Under the pieces are notes generated by a model, which worked only from the letters and a program-made list of their open reading frames with translations, was not told the origin of the DNA and did no database searches. This document shows, in pieces, positions 26,675-35,727 of a stretch of 64,000 nucleotides of DNA. Source of the DNA: Microbacterium excoecariae. Its GTDB lineage: Bacteria > Actinomycetota > Actinomycetes > Actinomycetales > Microbacteriaceae. The DNA lies in NCBI RefSeq assembly GCF_011326725.1, contig NZ_JAANCO010000001.1, positions 1,240,001 through 1,304,000 on the forward strand. Direction: 5' to 3'. Numbering within the stretch: the first letter of the stretch is position 1; each line of letters begins with the position of its first letter. The position numbers and the translations under genes are program-made.

Positions 26675-27877
26675 ATGAGCGTCAACGCCCGCCGGCGCGG
26701 CCCGTTCGGCCGCCGCACCGCACCGCAGCGGGACCCGGCGCGCATCGAGGAGACCGTGACGGACACCGTCCCACGCGGCCTGCAGATTGCCGCGGCCTAC
26801 GGGTGGCGACTGCTCGTGCTGGCGGGCGTCGTCGCGCTCATCGTGTGGCTCGTGATCGAGTTCACCCTCATCGTCGTACCCGTCCTGATCGCGGTGCTCC
26901 TCGCGGCGCTGCTGTGGCCCGGATTCTCGTGGATGCTCCGTCGGCGCGTGCCGCGAGCCGTGGCGATCGTTGTCTCGCTCGTGACGACCCTCGGCCTCAT
27001 CACGGGATTGGTCTGGCTGGTCGTGTGGCAGGTACGGGAACAGGCGGAGGAGGTCCAGGCGCGGGGCGCCGAGCGCTGGGCACAGTTCCAGGACTGGGTG
27101 CTGCAGACGGGGATCCTCCCGGCGGATCAGGTGGAAGAGATCCTGGGGTTCGCGGCGGACTTCCTGCGCGAGCAGAGCCACGTGCTGCTGACCGGGGCGT
27201 GGTCGGTCGGAACTACCGTCGGTCATGTCGCCGCGGGGGCCCTCCTCGCGGCCTTCACGCTGGTCTGCCTCCTCACGGACGGGGAGGGCATCTGGCGATG
27301 GACGGTCCGGCTCTTCCCGTCGCGCGCCCGCGACGCGGTGGACGCGGCGGCGCGCAACGGGTGGGCGACGCTGATGAACTACGCCCGCACGCAGATCTTC
27401 GTCGCGTCGATCGACGGCCTCGGGATCGGCCTCGGCGCCGCCCTCCTCGGCGTCCCGCTCGCCATCCCCATCGGCGTCGTGGTCTTCCTGGCGTCGTTCG
27501 TGCCCTTCGTCGGCGCGATCGTGTCGGGCGCGCTCGCCGTGGTCATCGCCCTGGTGTACAACGGCCCCATCATCGCGATCGCGATGCTCGCCGTCGTGCT
27601 CGCGGTCCAGCAGCTCGAGAGCCACGTGCTGCAGCCGCTCATCATGGGCGCGGCGGTGCGCGTGCACCCGCTCGCGGTCGTCCTCGTCGTGATGGCCGGA
27701 TCCATGGCGGGTGGGATCGCGGGCGCGCTGTTCGCCGTCCCGCTGGCGGCGTTCGTCAACGTCGTCGCCGTGACGCTGTCGTCGCGGTCGTGGCACACGG
27801 GCGACCTGCCCGAGCAGGATTTGATCTGGAGAACCGAGCCCAAGAAGATCGGGCGAGGCGAGGAGGAGAACGCATGA
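26675..27877 (+). CDS. AI-2E family transporter (membrane permease)
   Basis: This 400-residue protein belongs to the AI-2E/YdiK/PerM family of eight-helix permeases, whose members include autoinducer-2 exporters and Na/H antiporters. Hydrophobic segments at about 42-80, 88-118, 170-205 and 235-345 surround a cytoplasmic segment. The family block FVPFVGAIVSGALAVVIAL and QQLESHVLQPLIMG are present. Substrate is unknown. The stop overlaps the ilvA start (ATGA), so the two are cotranscribed. Confidence 0.9.
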   Translation: MSVNARRRGPFGRRTAPQRDPARIEETVTDTVPRGLQIAAAYGWRLLVLAGVVALIVWLVIEFTLIVVPVLIAVLLAALLWPGFSWMLRRRVPRAVAIVVSLVTTLGLITGLVWLVVWQVREQAEEVQARGAERWAQFQDWVLQTGILPADQVEEILGFAADFLREQSHVLLTGAWSVGTTVGHVAAGALLAAFTLVCLLTDGEGIWRWTVRLFPSRARDAVDAAARNGWATLMNYARTQIFVASIDGLGIGLGAALLGVPLAIPIGVVVFLASFVPFVGAIVSGALAVVIALVYNGPIIAIAMLAVVLAVQQLESHVLQPLIMGAAVRVHPLAVVLVVMAGSMAGGIAGALFAVPLAAFVNVVAVTLSSRSWHTGDLPEQDLIWRTEPKKIGRGEEENA

Positions 27878-29109
27878 CCGATGTCGAGATGCCGTCGCTC
27901 GAGGAGTTCGCGGAGGCCGCGCGCGGCCTCCAGCCCGTGATCGAACGGACGCCCATTCAGGCGTCGCAGCACCTGAGCGAGGTGCTCGGAGAGGAGGTCA
28001 TCCTCAAGCTGGAGAACCTCCAGCGCACCGGGTCCTTCAAGGTGCGCGGGGCCACGCACCGCCTCTCGCGCCTGACGGCCGAGGAGCGTTCGCGCGGCGT
28101 CGTCGCGGCATCGGCGGGCAACCACGCGCAGGGCGTGGCGCTGGCCGCGCAGCAGCTCGGGATCCCCGCCACGATCTACATGCCGCTCGGCGTGCCGGTG
28201 CCGAAGCTGCTCGCGACGCGCGGGTACGGCGCCGAGGTGGTGCTCGAGGGTGCGACGGTCGAGGTCGGTCTGCGGCTCGCGGCCGAGCACGCCGAGCGCG
28301 AGGGAGCGGTGCTCATTCACCCCTTCGACCACCGCGACATCATCGTCGGCCAGGGAACGCTCGGGCTGGAGCTGCTCGAGCAGGCGCCCGACGTCGAGAC
28401 GATCATCACGGGGATCGGCGGGGGAGGCCTCATCTCGGGCGTGGCCGCGGCGGCCAAGGCGAAGGCGCGCGCGGAGGGCCGGGACATTCGGATCATCGGT
28501 GTCCAGGCGGAGAACGCCGCCGCCTACCCGCCCTCCCTGGAGGCCGGGGCGCCCGTGTCCGTCACGACCCAGCCGACGATCGCGGACGGGATCCTCGTCG
28601 CGCGCCCCGGGGACCTGCCGTTCCGGCTGATCCACGAGCTCGTCGACGAGGTCGTCACGGTCAGCGACGACGACATCGCCCGCGCCCTGCTCGCCCTCCT
28701 CGAGCGGGCGAAGCAGGTCGTGGAGCCGGCTGGCGCGGTCGGCGTCGCGGCGATCCTCGCGGGCAAGGTCCGCGCGCAGGGCAAGACCGCCGTCATCCTC
28801 TCCGGCGGAAACATCGACCCGCTGCTCCTGCAGCGCGTGGTGTCGCACGGCCTGGCCGCGGCGGGTCGCTACATGACCATCCGGATCCCGTTGCCCGACC
28901 GCCCGGGGCAGCTCGTCCAGGTCTCCGAGCTGCTCGCCCAGACGGGCGCCAACGTGATCGAGGTCTTGCACACCCGGCACGGGCAGGGCATGCAGATCAG
29001 CGAGGTGGTGCTGCAGATTTCGGTCGAGACGCGGGGCGAAGAACACCGGACGCTCGTGCTCGAGGCGCTCCGCGGAGGCGGGTTTCGGCCCGAGATCGTC
29101 CCCGACTGA
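27874..29109 (+). CDS. ilvA: Threonine ammonia-lyase (threonine deaminase)
   Basis: IlvA converts threonine to 2-oxobutanoate with PLP, the entry to isoleucine synthesis, or serves threonine breakdown. The 411-residue protein has the PLP-lysine motif RTGSFKVRGA, ASAGNHAQGVALAAQQ, the phosphate-binding GIGGGGLISG, and an ACT-like C-terminal domain from about 330 (YMTIRIPLPDRPGQLVQVSELL). This medium-length single-ACT form is common in actinobacteria. The start overlaps the previous gene by 4 bases and GGAGGAG precedes it. Confidence 0.94.
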   Translation: MTDVEMPSLEEFAEAARGLQPVIERTPIQASQHLSEVLGEEVILKLENLQRTGSFKVRGATHRLSRLTAEERSRGVVAASAGNHAQGVALAAQQLGIPATIYMPLGVPVPKLLATRGYGAEVVLEGATVEVGLRLAAEHAEREGAVLIHPFDHRDIIVGQGTLGLELLEQAPDVETIITGIGGGGLISGVAAAAKAKARAEGRDIRIIGVQAENAAAYPPSLEAGAPVSVTTQPTIADGILVARPGDLPFRLIHELVDEVVTVSDDDIARALLALLERAKQVVEPAGAVGVAAILAGKVRAQGKTAVILSGGNIDPLLLQRVVSHGLAAAGRYMTIRIPLPDRPGQLVQVSELLAQTGANVIEVLHTRHGQGMQISEVVLQISVETRGEEHRTLVLEALRGGGFRPEIVPD

Positions 29110-29116
29110 TCGGACA

Positions 29117-29154
29117 ACGAGAAACGGCCCCGCCGAGGCGGGGCCGTTTCTCGT
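29117..29154. terminator. Bidirectional terminator between ilvA and greA
   Basis: A near-perfect hairpin, about 17 bases in each arm (29117-29134 and 29137-29154), lies between the convergent stops of ilvA and greA, with AAA and TTT runs in the arms. Confidence 0.85.
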
Positions 29155-29163
29155 GTGCGGGCC

Positions 29164-29649
29164 TCAGCCCGTGAAGGTCTCGACCTTGACGATCTCGACC
29201 GGGATCTCCTTGCCGTTCGGCGCGGTGTAGGAGCCCGTGTCGCCCTCCTTCATGCCGATGATGGCGGATCCGAGGGGGCTCTGCTCGCTGTAGACGTCGA
29301 GCTCGGTGCCGCCCGCGATCTCCCGGCTCCCCAGGAGGAACTTCTCCTCGTCGCCGAGGATGCGCGCCGTGATCACGGTGCCCGGGGCGACGGTGCCGTC
29401 GGCCTCGGGGGCCTCGCTGATCTGCGCGTCCTTGAGGATCGCGGCGAGCTGGCGGATCCGCGCCTCCTGCTTGCCCTGCTCGTCCTTTGCGGCGTGGTAG
29501 CCGCCGTTTTCGCGCAGGTCGCCCTCTTCGCGCGCCGCCTCGATGCGCTTGGCGATCTCCTCGCGGCCGACGGTCGAGAGGCGCTCGTGCTCGGCGGCGA
29601 GCCGGTCGTAGGCCTCCTGGGTGAGGAAGGGCGAGGTCTCGTTCGACAC
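29164..29649 (-). CDS. greA: Transcription elongation factor GreA
   Basis: GreA enters the RNA polymerase secondary channel and stimulates cleavage of backtracked transcripts. The 161-residue protein has the N-terminal coiled coil (about 10-80) with the acidic tip residues in REEGDLRENGGYHAAKDEQG, and the C-terminal FKBP-like domain with GSAIIGMKEGDTGSYTAPNGK. AAAGGAG six bases before GTG 29649 sets the start. DUF4307 lies upstream on the same strand, as in mycobacteria. Confidence 0.96.
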   Translation of the reverse strand: MSNETSPFLTQEAYDRLAAEHERLSTVGREEIAKRIEAAREEGDLRENGGYHAAKDEQGKQEARIRQLAAILKDAQISEAPEADGTVAPGTVITARILGDEEKFLLGSREIAGGTELDVYSEQSPLGSAIIGMKEGDTGSYTAPNGKEIPVEIVKVETFTG

Positions 29650-29701
29650 GGTGATCTCCTTTTGCAGATCGAGGGATCCGAGAATCGGTATCCGACAGAA
29701 T

Positions 29702-30097
29702 CTACCGGAGCGTGCAGGAGTTGACGAATCCCGTCGTCGCCTCCGCGACGGTGCGCACGGTCTCGGTGTGGTCCCCCGAGATGGCGCCCGTGGCGGGGAG
29801 CTCGACGACGCGCCACCCGACCGTGCCGAAACTCTCGTCGAGGGCCTCGAGGACGCACACGACTGGCTCGTCGCCCGCCGAGGTGACGCGGAAGGACACG
29901 GCGACCTCGCCGGATCCCGCGACCTCGAAACCGAGGTCGTCCACGTCGACAGCGCGGGCGTTCGCGGCGTATGCGGTCCACCCGAGATACGCCACCGCCA
30001 GGACGATCGCGGCGATGCCCCCCACCCACCACGCGCGCCGACGGGATCCGCTCGCGGTCCGGCCGTATCGGTCGTCGAGCTCCGCGGTGGTCGTCAC
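29702..30097 (-). CDS. DUF4307 domain membrane protein
   Basis: This 131-residue protein matches the actinobacterial DUF4307 family found beside greA: a short N-terminus with LDDRYGR, one membrane helix at about 23-45, and an extracytoplasmic beta-rich domain (VAVSFRVTSAGDEPVVCVLEAL) with two cysteines. Function is unknown. In M. tuberculosis the homologue lies between greA and mca. It starts with GTG at 30097 and is divergent from a small membrane protein gene. Confidence 0.85.
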   Translation of the reverse strand: MTTTAELDDRYGRTASGSRRRAWWVGGIAAIVLAVAYLGWTAYAANARAVDVDDLGFEVAGSGEVAVSFRVTSAGDEPVVCVLEALDESFGTVGWRVVELPATGAISGDHTETVRTVAEATTGFVNSCTLR

Positions 30098-30122
30098 GTG
30101 CGCCTCTCAGGTGTCGGAGGAA

Positions 30123-30128
30123 TAGGCT
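30123..30128 (+). promoter_or_regulatory. -10 hexamer TAGGCT for the 30171 gene
   Basis: TAGGCT lies 42 bases before ATG 30171; CCAGGAG at 30158-30164 is a good ribosome binding site. Confidence 0.4.
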
Positions 30129-30170
30129 GGGGAGGTTCCAGATTACCCGTCGTGACCCCAGGAGCCGTCG

Positions 30171-30470
30171 ATGCGCGCCCTCACCACCCTCGTTCTCACG
30201 GGACTCGAGGAGACGCCCGTTCCGACGCAGACCGTCGATCCCGACCTCGTCACGCCGGGACCGCTGGGCTTCCTCATCGTCGCGCTCGTCGTCGTCGCCG
30301 TGGTGCTGCTCGTGATCGACATGCTGCGCCGCGTGCGCCGCGTGCGGTACCGCGAGGAGGTCACGCAGATGCTGGACGCGGAGGAGGCGGCCGCGCGGGC
30401 GGAGCGGCCCGAGGGATCCGCGCCCGACGAGGAGCGTCCGAGCGGCGACGCGGGCCCTACCCCGCGTTAA
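30171..30470 (+). CDS. Small single-pass membrane protein
   Basis: The 99-residue product has an extracytoplasmic N-terminal part, one membrane helix at about 33-52 (GFLIVALVVVAVVLLVIDML), a basic stop-transfer stretch RRVRRVRYREE and a charged C-terminus. I know of no function. Position and size recall the small protein that follows mca in mycobacteria (Rv1083). CCAGGAG precedes the ATG by six bases. It overlaps the convergent hemolysin III gene by 14 bases. Confidence 0.75.
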   Translation: MRALTTLVLTGLEETPVPTQTVDPDLVTPGPLGFLIVALVVVAVVLLVIDMLRRVRRVRYREEVTQMLDAEEAAARAERPEGSAPDEERPSGDAGPTPR

Positions 30471-31194
30471 ACGCCGGCTCAAGCGCGATCAGGAGCGCCG
30501 CCGTCCAGTGGCAGAGGAAGGCCAGGACGGTGCAGACGTGGAAGATCTCGTGGAAGCCGAAATGGTTCGGCCAGGGGTTCGGGCGCTTCAGCGCGTACAC
30601 CACGGCGCCCGCGGAGTAGAGCAGCCCGCCGACCACCACGAGGATCATCATCGGGACGCTGGCGCGGAAGAGATCCGGCATGTACATGACCGCCGCCCAC
30701 CCGAGCGCGAGGTAGAGGGCGACGTAGAGCCATCGCGGCGCCCCGATCCAGAGCACGCGGAAGAGGATCCCCAGCACGGCCCCGCCCCAGACCGCCACCA
30801 GGAGGATCACGCCCTTCTCGGGCGGGAGCGCCAGCACGCCGATCGGCGTGTACGTCCCGGCGATCAGGAGCAGGATGTTGGCGTGGTCGATCCGCTTGAG
30901 CACGGCCTTCGTCGTCGGGCCCCAGTTGAACCGGTGGTAGACGGCGGAGTTTCCGAAGAGCATCAGGGACGACACCATGAACACGGCCGACGCCCACTTT
31001 GCGGGCGCGCCGTCCGCCAGCGCGATGAGCACGATGCCGGCGGCCAGCGCGACGGGGGCGGTTCCCGCGTGGATCCAGCCGCGCCACGAGGGCTTGATCT
31101 CGGGGGCAAGGGGCGCATCCGCTTCGATCAGCGGGAGGTGCGGCATGTGCGCGCCGTCGTCGGTCGTGGGCTCTGGCGTCTCGCGCGGGCTCAT
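30457..31194 (-). CDS. trhA: Hemolysin III family protein (TrhA/PAQR type)
   Basis: This is a seven-helix membrane protein of the bacterial PAQR-like family, once called hemolysin III; some members affect membrane lipid balance. The 245-residue product has conserved FGNSAVYHRFNW, RIDHANILLLIAGTYTP and FHEIFHVCTVLAFLCHW, which include the Ser, His and Asp residues thought to bind a metal. A start at 31194 (MSPRETPEP) fits the family better than the ATG at 31233, which adds 13 residues. It is divergent from the prenyltransferase gene. Confidence 0.88.
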   Translation of the reverse strand: MSPRETPEPTTDDGAHMPHLPLIEADAPLAPEIKPSWRGWIHAGTAPVALAAGIVLIALADGAPAKWASAVFMVSSLMLFGNSAVYHRFNWGPTTKAVLKRIDHANILLLIAGTYTPIGVLALPPEKGVILLVAVWGGAVLGILFRVLWIGAPRWLYVALYLALGWAAVMYMPDLFRASVPMMILVVVGGLLYSAGAVVYALKRPNPWPNHFGFHEIFHVCTVLAFLCHWTAALLIALEPAFNAG

Positions 31195-31258
31195 CCGCTG
31201 AGCGTACGCCGCCGCGTATGCCCGGAGCGACACATGCGGCGTGCGGGAGCGACCGCGG

Positions 31259-31264
31259 TATCGT
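31259..31264 (+). promoter_or_regulatory. -10 hexamer TATCGT for the prenyltransferase gene
   Basis: TATCGT ends 6 bases before GTG 31271 and 9 before GTG 31274, again a leaderless layout. Confidence 0.4.
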
Positions 31265-31270
31265 CGTGGT

Positions 31271-32059
31271 GTGGTGACGAGCTCGCGGTCGAATGAGGGG
31301 AGGGGTCCCCTCTACCGCCTCTATGCGTCGCGCCTGCGCCGACAGATCGACGCGGATCGGGTTCCTCACCACGTGGCGATGATGATCGACGGGAATCGCC
31401 GGTGGGCGCGCCAGCTGGGATTCGAGACCCCCGCGCACGGGCACCGCGCGGGCGCGGCCAAGATGGTCGACTTCCTCGGCTGGTGCGATGATCTCGGGGT
31501 CGAGGTCGTGACGCTGTACCTCCTGTCGGGCGACAACGTCGTCAAGCGCGATTCGGCCGAGCTCGCCGACCTGATCGAGATCATCGCGGGCCTCGCGGGC
31601 CGGCTGTCCCGGCGCGGCGACTGGCGCGTGCAGCACGTCGGCCGCGACGACCTGCTGCCCGATTTCCTTCTCGCCGCGCTCCGCGACGCCGAGTCGCGCA
31701 CCGAGGAGAACACCGGCCTGCACGTGAACCTCGCGGTGGGGTACGGCGGCCGCAACGAGATCGTCGACGCGGTCCGTCAGATCATCGCGAAGCACGACGC
31801 GCGGGGCGGATCCCTCGAGGAGCTGGCCGCGAGCCTCACGCCGGACGTCATCGGAGAACACCTGTACACGCGAGGGCAGAAGGATCCGGACCTCGTGATC
31901 CGCACCTCGGGGGAGCAACGCCTCAGCGACTTCCTCCTGTGGCAGAGCGCTCACAGCGAGTTCTATTTCGTCGAGGCGCTCGGCCCCGACCTGCGCGAGG
32001 TCGATTTCCTCCGCGCCATCCGCGACTACGGTTCCCGCGACCGCCGCTTCGGCAAGTAA
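31271..32059 (+). CDS. uppS: Isoprenyl transferase (cis-prenyl diphosphate synthase)
   Basis: These enzymes add isoprene units in Z configuration to make the polyprenyl diphosphate carriers used for cell-wall synthesis. The roughly 262-residue protein has the substrate-binding MMIDGNRRWARQLG with the catalytic Asp, GHRAGAAKM, TLYLLSGDN, NLAVGYGGRNEI and DLVIRTSGEQRLSDFLLWQ. It may be the undecaprenyl or decaprenyl enzyme or a shorter-chain one, as with Rv1086 in M. tuberculosis, which has the same neighbour. Two adjacent GTG codons (31271, 31274) are possible starts. Confidence 0.9.
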   Translation: MVTSSRSNEGRGPLYRLYASRLRRQIDADRVPHHVAMMIDGNRRWARQLGFETPAHGHRAGAAKMVDFLGWCDDLGVEVVTLYLLSGDNVVKRDSAELADLIEIIAGLAGRLSRRGDWRVQHVGRDDLLPDFLLAALRDAESRTEENTGLHVNLAVGYGGRNEIVDAVRQIIAKHDARGGSLEELAASLTPDVIGEHLYTRGQKDPDLVIRTSGEQRLSDFLLWQSAHSEFYFVEALGPDLREVDFLRAIRDYGSRDRRFGK

Positions 32060-32107
32060 CGCCTCGGTTCGTGAACGCCGTGTGAAATCCGGCTGAGGAC
32101 CCTTTCG

Positions 32108-32125
32108 AATCACACCGGTGTGATT
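32108..32125. promoter_or_regulatory. Perfect 18-base palindrome upstream of phoH
   Basis: AATCACACCGGTGTGATT is a perfect inverted repeat, about 115 bases before the phoH start. It looks like the operator of a dimeric regulator. The half-site order is opposite to that of CRP. The regulator is unknown. Confidence 0.65.
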
Positions 32126-32129
32126 TACC

Positions 32130-32238
32130 GTCAGGGCATCGGGCAGAGCGCTCGATCGAGTCGGCCTTCTGGATCGCGACTCGTGGCCCCAGGTCGACTC
32201 GAGGGACCGGGCGAGAGCCCGGCTGAGGGGAGTGGGCC
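32130..32238 (+). other. Structured leader before phoH
   Basis: This gene-free segment can form a short hairpin with GAGA loop (32207-32222, stem CCGGGC/GCCCGG) just before the ribosome binding site. TCGAGTCG at 32156-32163 can pair either with CGACTCG at 32177-32183 or with CGACTCGA at 32195-32202, two mutually exclusive structures. It may be a regulatory leader; no known riboswitch class is recognised. Confidence 0.4.
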
Positions 32239-33594
32239 GTGACTGCAGCCACCACGAATTCCACCCGACGCGCACGTTCCGCCCCGGCGGACGCCCGCAC
32301 GGACCTCCGGACCTACGTGCTCGACACGTCGGTCCTGCTCAGCGACCCGCGGGCGCTGTTCCGTTTCGCCGAGCACTCCGTCGTCATCCCCGTCGTCGTG
32401 ATCACCGAGCTTGAGGGCAAGCGGCACGACCCGGAGATCGGCTACTTCGCGCGTCAGGCCCTGCGGCTCCTCGACGACCTGCGCGTCGAGCACGGCCGGT
32501 TGGACTTCCCCGTGCCGACGGCGAGCGGCGGCACCGTGCGCGTCGAGCTCAACAACACGGATCCGCAGGTGCTCCCGAGCGGCATGCGCCAGGGCGACAA
32601 CGACGCGCGCATCCTCGCGGTCGCGGCGCACCTGGCGGCCGATGGCCAGCACGTGACGATCGTGTCGAAGGACATGCCCATGCGCGTCAAGGCCGCCTCG
32701 CTCGGGATCCAGGCCGAGGAGTATCTCGCCGAGCAGGCGGTCGACTCGGGGTGGACGGGAATCGCCTCGCTCGCGGTCTCGGGCGACGACATGGCCGACC
32801 TCTACGAGGCCGAGGTCGCGATGCACGACGACGCGCGGGGGCTCCCGGTCAACACGGGCCTCGTCATCTCCTCGGAGCGCGGATCCGCCCTCGGGCGCGT
32901 GGCGGACGCGGACGGCTCGTTCCGGCTCGTCCGGGGAGACCGCGACGTGTTCGGCCTGCACGGGCGCTCGGCCGAGCAGCGCATCGCGATCGACCTGCTC
33001 CTCGACCCGGATGTCGGCATCGTCTCGCTCGGCGGGCGCGCCGGGACGGGGAAGTCGGCGCTCGCGCTGTGCGCGGGCCTGGAGGCGGTGCTCGAGCGGC
33101 AGCAGCAGAAGCGGATCCTCGTGTTCCGTCCCCTGTTCGCGGTCGGCGGGCAGGAGCTCGGCTACCTGCCGGGAGACCAGGCCGAGAAGATGAACCCGTG
33201 GGGCCAGGCCGTCTTCGACACGCTCGGATCCGTCGTGTCGGACAACGTGCTGGAGGAGGTCGTCGGGCGGGGGCTCTTGGAGGTTCTGCCGCTGACGCAC
33301 ATTCGCGGACGCTCGTTGCACGATGCCTTCGTCATCGTCGACGAGGCCCAGTCGCTCGAGCGCAACGTCCTCCTCACTGTGCTCAGCCGCATCGGCCAGA
33401 ACTCGAAGGTGGTGCTCACGCACGACGTGCAGCAGCGCGACAACCTGCGCGTCGGCCGCCACGACGGCGTGGCGAGCGTCATCGAGACGCTCAAGGGCCA
33501 GGCGCTGTTCGGGCACGTCACGCTCACCCGGTCCGAGCGCTCCGAGATCGCGGCGCTCGTGACGAGCCTGCTCGAGGGCGACGAGCTCAGCTGA
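32239..33594 (+). CDS. phoH: PhoH family protein with N-terminal PIN domain (PhoH2)
   Basis: PhoH2 proteins combine a PIN-type RNase domain with a PhoH ATPase/helicase domain and act on RNA. The 451-residue protein has the PIN domain at about 25-165 ([27 protein letters not shown], and the acidic [10 protein letters not shown]) and the ATPase with Walker [16 protein letters not shown] near 260 and Walker [12 protein letters not shown] near 363. GTG at 32239 follows GAGGGGAG. In M. tuberculosis PhoH2 (Rv1095) comes close before fum, as here. Confidence 0.93.
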   Translation: MTAATTNSTRRARSAPADARTDLRTYVLDTSVLLSDPRALFRFAEHSVVIPVVVITELEGKRHDPEIGYFARQALRLLDDLRVEHGRLDFPVPTASGGTVRVELNNTDPQVLPSGMRQGDNDARILAVAAHLAADGQHVTIVSKDMPMRVKAASLGIQAEEYLAEQAVDSGWTGIASLAVSGDDMADLYEAEVAMHDDARGLPVNTGLVISSERGSALGRVADADGSFRLVRGDRDVFGLHGRSAEQRIAIDLLLDPDVGIVSLGGRAGTGKSALALCAGLEAVLERQQQKRILVFRPLFAVGGQELGYLPGDQAEKMNPWGQAVFDTLGSVVSDNVLEEVVGRGLLEVLPLTHIRGRSLHDAFVIVDEAQSLERNVLLTVLSRIGQNSKVVLTHDVQQRDNLRVGRHDGVASVIETLKGQALFGHVTLTRSERSEIAALVTSLLEGDELS

Positions 33595-33605
33595 CGGCGA
33601 CGACA

Positions 33606-33638
33606 AACGGGGCGCGCGACCAGGTCGCGCGCCCCGTT
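33606..33638. terminator. Bidirectional terminator between phoH and fumC
   Basis: Arms 33606-33621 and 33623-33638 form an almost perfect hairpin, with AAA and TT at the ends, between the convergent stops of phoH and fumC. Confidence 0.8.
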
Positions 33639-33652
33639 CTTGGTCGCCGGGA

Positions 33653-35047
33653 TCAGCCCGGGTGGGTCATCGAGAGCAGGTCGAGCTTCTCGTCGAGCTG
33701 CTCCTCGGTCAGTTCGCCGCGCGCGACGTAGCCGAGGTCGATGACGGCCTCGCGGACCGTGATGCCCTGCGCGACCGAGTGCTTCGCGATCTTCGCGGCG
33801 GCCTCGTAGCCGATGAGCTTGTTCAGGGGGGTGACGATCGACGGGCTCATGCCGGCGAGCGCCGTCACGCGCTCGTGGTTCACCGTCAGGCCGTCGATGG
33901 TCTTGTCGGCGAGCACGCGGCTCACGTTCGCGAGCAGGCGAATCGACTCCAGCAGCGCGGTGCCCATGACGGGGATCGCGACGTTGAGCTCGAACGCGCC
34001 CGAGGCGCCCGCGATCGTGATGGTCTGGTCGTTGCCGATCACGCGCGCGCAGACCATGAGCGTCGCCTCGGGGATGACGGGGTTGACCTTGCCCGGCATG
34101 ATGGAGGAGCCCGGCTGCAGGTCGGGCAGGTGCAGCTCGCCCAGTCCCGTGTTGGGGCCCGACCCCATCCAGCGCAGATCGTTGTTGATCTTCGTCAGCG
34201 ACACCGCGATCGTCCGCAGCGCGCCCGACGCCTCGACGAGCCCGTCGCGGTTTGCCTGGGCCTCGAAGTGGTCCACGGCCTCCGTCAGGGGCAGGCCGGT
34301 CTCGGCGACGAGGTTCGCGATGACCTTCTGGGGGAAGCCGAGCGGGGTGTTGATGCCCGTGCCGACGGCCGTGCCGCCCTGCGGGACCTCGGCGACGCGG
34401 GGCAGCGTTGCCTCGACGCGCTCGATGCCCAGGCGCATCTGGCGGGCGTATCCGCCGAACTCCTGGCCGAGCGTCACGGGCGTCGCGTCCATGAGGTGGG
34501 TGCGACCCGACTTGACGACGGTCTTCCACTCCTCGGCCTTGCGCTCGAACGCGCGCGCCAGGTGGTCGAGCGCCGGCACGAGGTCCGTGATGAGGGCCTC
34601 GGTCGCGGCCACGTGCACCGACGTCGGGAACACGTCGTTGGAGGACTGCGAGGCGTTGACGTGGTCGTTCGGGTGAACGTCCGCGCCGAGCTTCTCGGTC
34701 GCCAGCGACGACAGCACCTCGTTCATGTTCATGTTCGAGGAGGTTCCGGATCCGGTCTGGTACGTGTCGACCGGGAACTGGTCGTCGTACCGGCCCGTGA
34801 CGACCTGGTCGGCGGCCCAGGCGATCGCGTCCGCGATCTCCCCGTCGAGCGTGCCGAGCTCCTTGTTCGCGAGCGCCGCGGCCTTCTTGATGCGCGCGAG
34901 CGCCGCGATCTGGCGCGATTCCAGGCCCGACCCGGAGATCGGGAAGTTCTCGACGGCGCGCTGCGTCTGCGCGCGGTACAGCGCGTTCTTCGGAACGCGC
35001 ACCTCGCCCATCGTGTCGTGCTCGATGCGGTACTCGGTGTCGGTCAC
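33653..35047 (-). CDS. fumC: Fumarate hydratase, class II
   Basis: FumC interconverts fumarate and malate in the TCA cycle and needs no iron. The 464-residue protein has [14 protein letters not shown], the ND/HP region [38 protein letters not shown] with the catalytic His, and the superfamily signature [17 protein letters not shown] eight bases before GTG 35047 fixes the start. It follows the carbonic anhydrase gene by 17 bases on the same strand and is probably in its operon. Confidence 0.97.
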   Translation of the reverse strand: MTDTEYRIEHDTMGEVRVPKNALYRAQTQRAVENFPISGSGLESRQIAALARIKKAAALANKELGTLDGEIADAIAWAADQVVTGRYDDQFPVDTYQTGSGTSSNMNMNEVLSSLATEKLGADVHPNDHVNASQSSNDVFPTSVHVAATEALITDLVPALDHLARAFERKAEEWKTVVKSGRTHLMDATPVTLGQEFGGYARQMRLGIERVEATLPRVAEVPQGGTAVGTGINTPLGFPQKVIANLVAETGLPLTEAVDHFEAQANRDGLVEASGALRTIAVSLTKINNDLRWMGSGPNTGLGELHLPDLQPGSSIMPGKVNPVIPEATLMVCARVIGNDQTITIAGASGAFELNVAIPVMGTALLESIRLLANVSRVLADKTIDGLTVNHERVTALAGMSPSIVTPLNKLIGYEAAAKIAKHSVAQGITVREAVIDLGYVARGELTEEQLDEKLDLLSMTHPG

Positions 35048-35064
35048 TTCGAAAACTCCTTCGT

Positions 35065-35727
35065 TCACTCGGCCGCGGCGGTTTCCGCGACTCCGACCAG
35101 CACGTCGGGCACGGCCGTGCCCTCCGCCAGGCGATAGTTGGCCCCGACGATCCCGAGGCGTCCGCTTGCGACGGCGTCGCTGATGAGCTCGGACGAGTGC
35201 AGGATCGACGTGATGGTGTCGCGCAGGTGCAGCTGGCCCACGCGCCACGCGTTGATTTCCTCGGCGTCCTCGCCGGCGGTGACCTGCTCCTGCCGTGCGC
35301 GCCGCACGGCCTGGACGATGGGGGACACCTGGCGCCAAATGGCCGACGGCAGCATGGGGGCGTCGGGGCGCAGGCTCTCGATGGCCGCGCCGACGGCGCC
35401 GCACTCGTCGTGCCCGAGCACGACGATCAGCGGGACCTTCAGCACCTCCACCGCGTACTCGAGCGAGCCCATGATCGACTCGCCCGTGACCTGGCCCGCG
35501 TTGCGCACGACGAACAGGTCGCCGAGGCCCATGTCAAAGATGATCTCCGCCGAGAGGCGGGAGTCGCTGCAGCCGAACAGCGCCGCGGTCGGCGTCTGGG
35601 CCGCCGCGATCTCGTGCCGCCGCTCGACATCCTGGTGCGGGTGCTGCGGGTCCCCGGCGACGAATCGCTCGTTGCCGTCGAGCATGCGCTGCCAGGCCTC
35701 GGCGGGTGTGATGGCGGTGTCGGTCAT
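35065..35727 (-). CDS. Beta-type carbonic anhydrase
   Basis: This enzyme hydrates CO2 to bicarbonate with a zinc ion. The 220-residue protein shows the zinc ligands of beta carbonic anhydrase: Cys in [17 protein letters not shown], with the adjacent Asp-Arg dyad, and His and Cys in [26 protein letters not shown] is also typical. The ATG at 35727 overlaps the DUF4245 stop as ATGA. It lies between DUF4245 and fumC; the supply of bicarbonate for anaplerosis is a possible link to fumC, an inference. Confidence 0.94.
   Translation of the reverse strand: MTDTAITPAEAWQRMLDGNERFVAGDPQHPHQDVERRHEIAAAQTPTAALFGCSDSRLSAEIIFDMGLGDLFVVRNAGQVTGESIMGSLEYAVEVLKVPLIVVLGHDECGAVGAAIESLRPDAPMLPSAIWRQVSPIVQAVRRARQEQVTAGEDAEEINAWRVGQLHLRDTITSILHSSELISDAVASGRLGIVGANYRLAEGTAVPDVLVGVAETAAAE

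Noticed and set aside
32108..32125. CRP-type binding site
   Set aside because: CRP sites read TGTGA-N6-TCACA. Here the half-sites come in the opposite order with a 4-base centre, so another regulator must be assumed.
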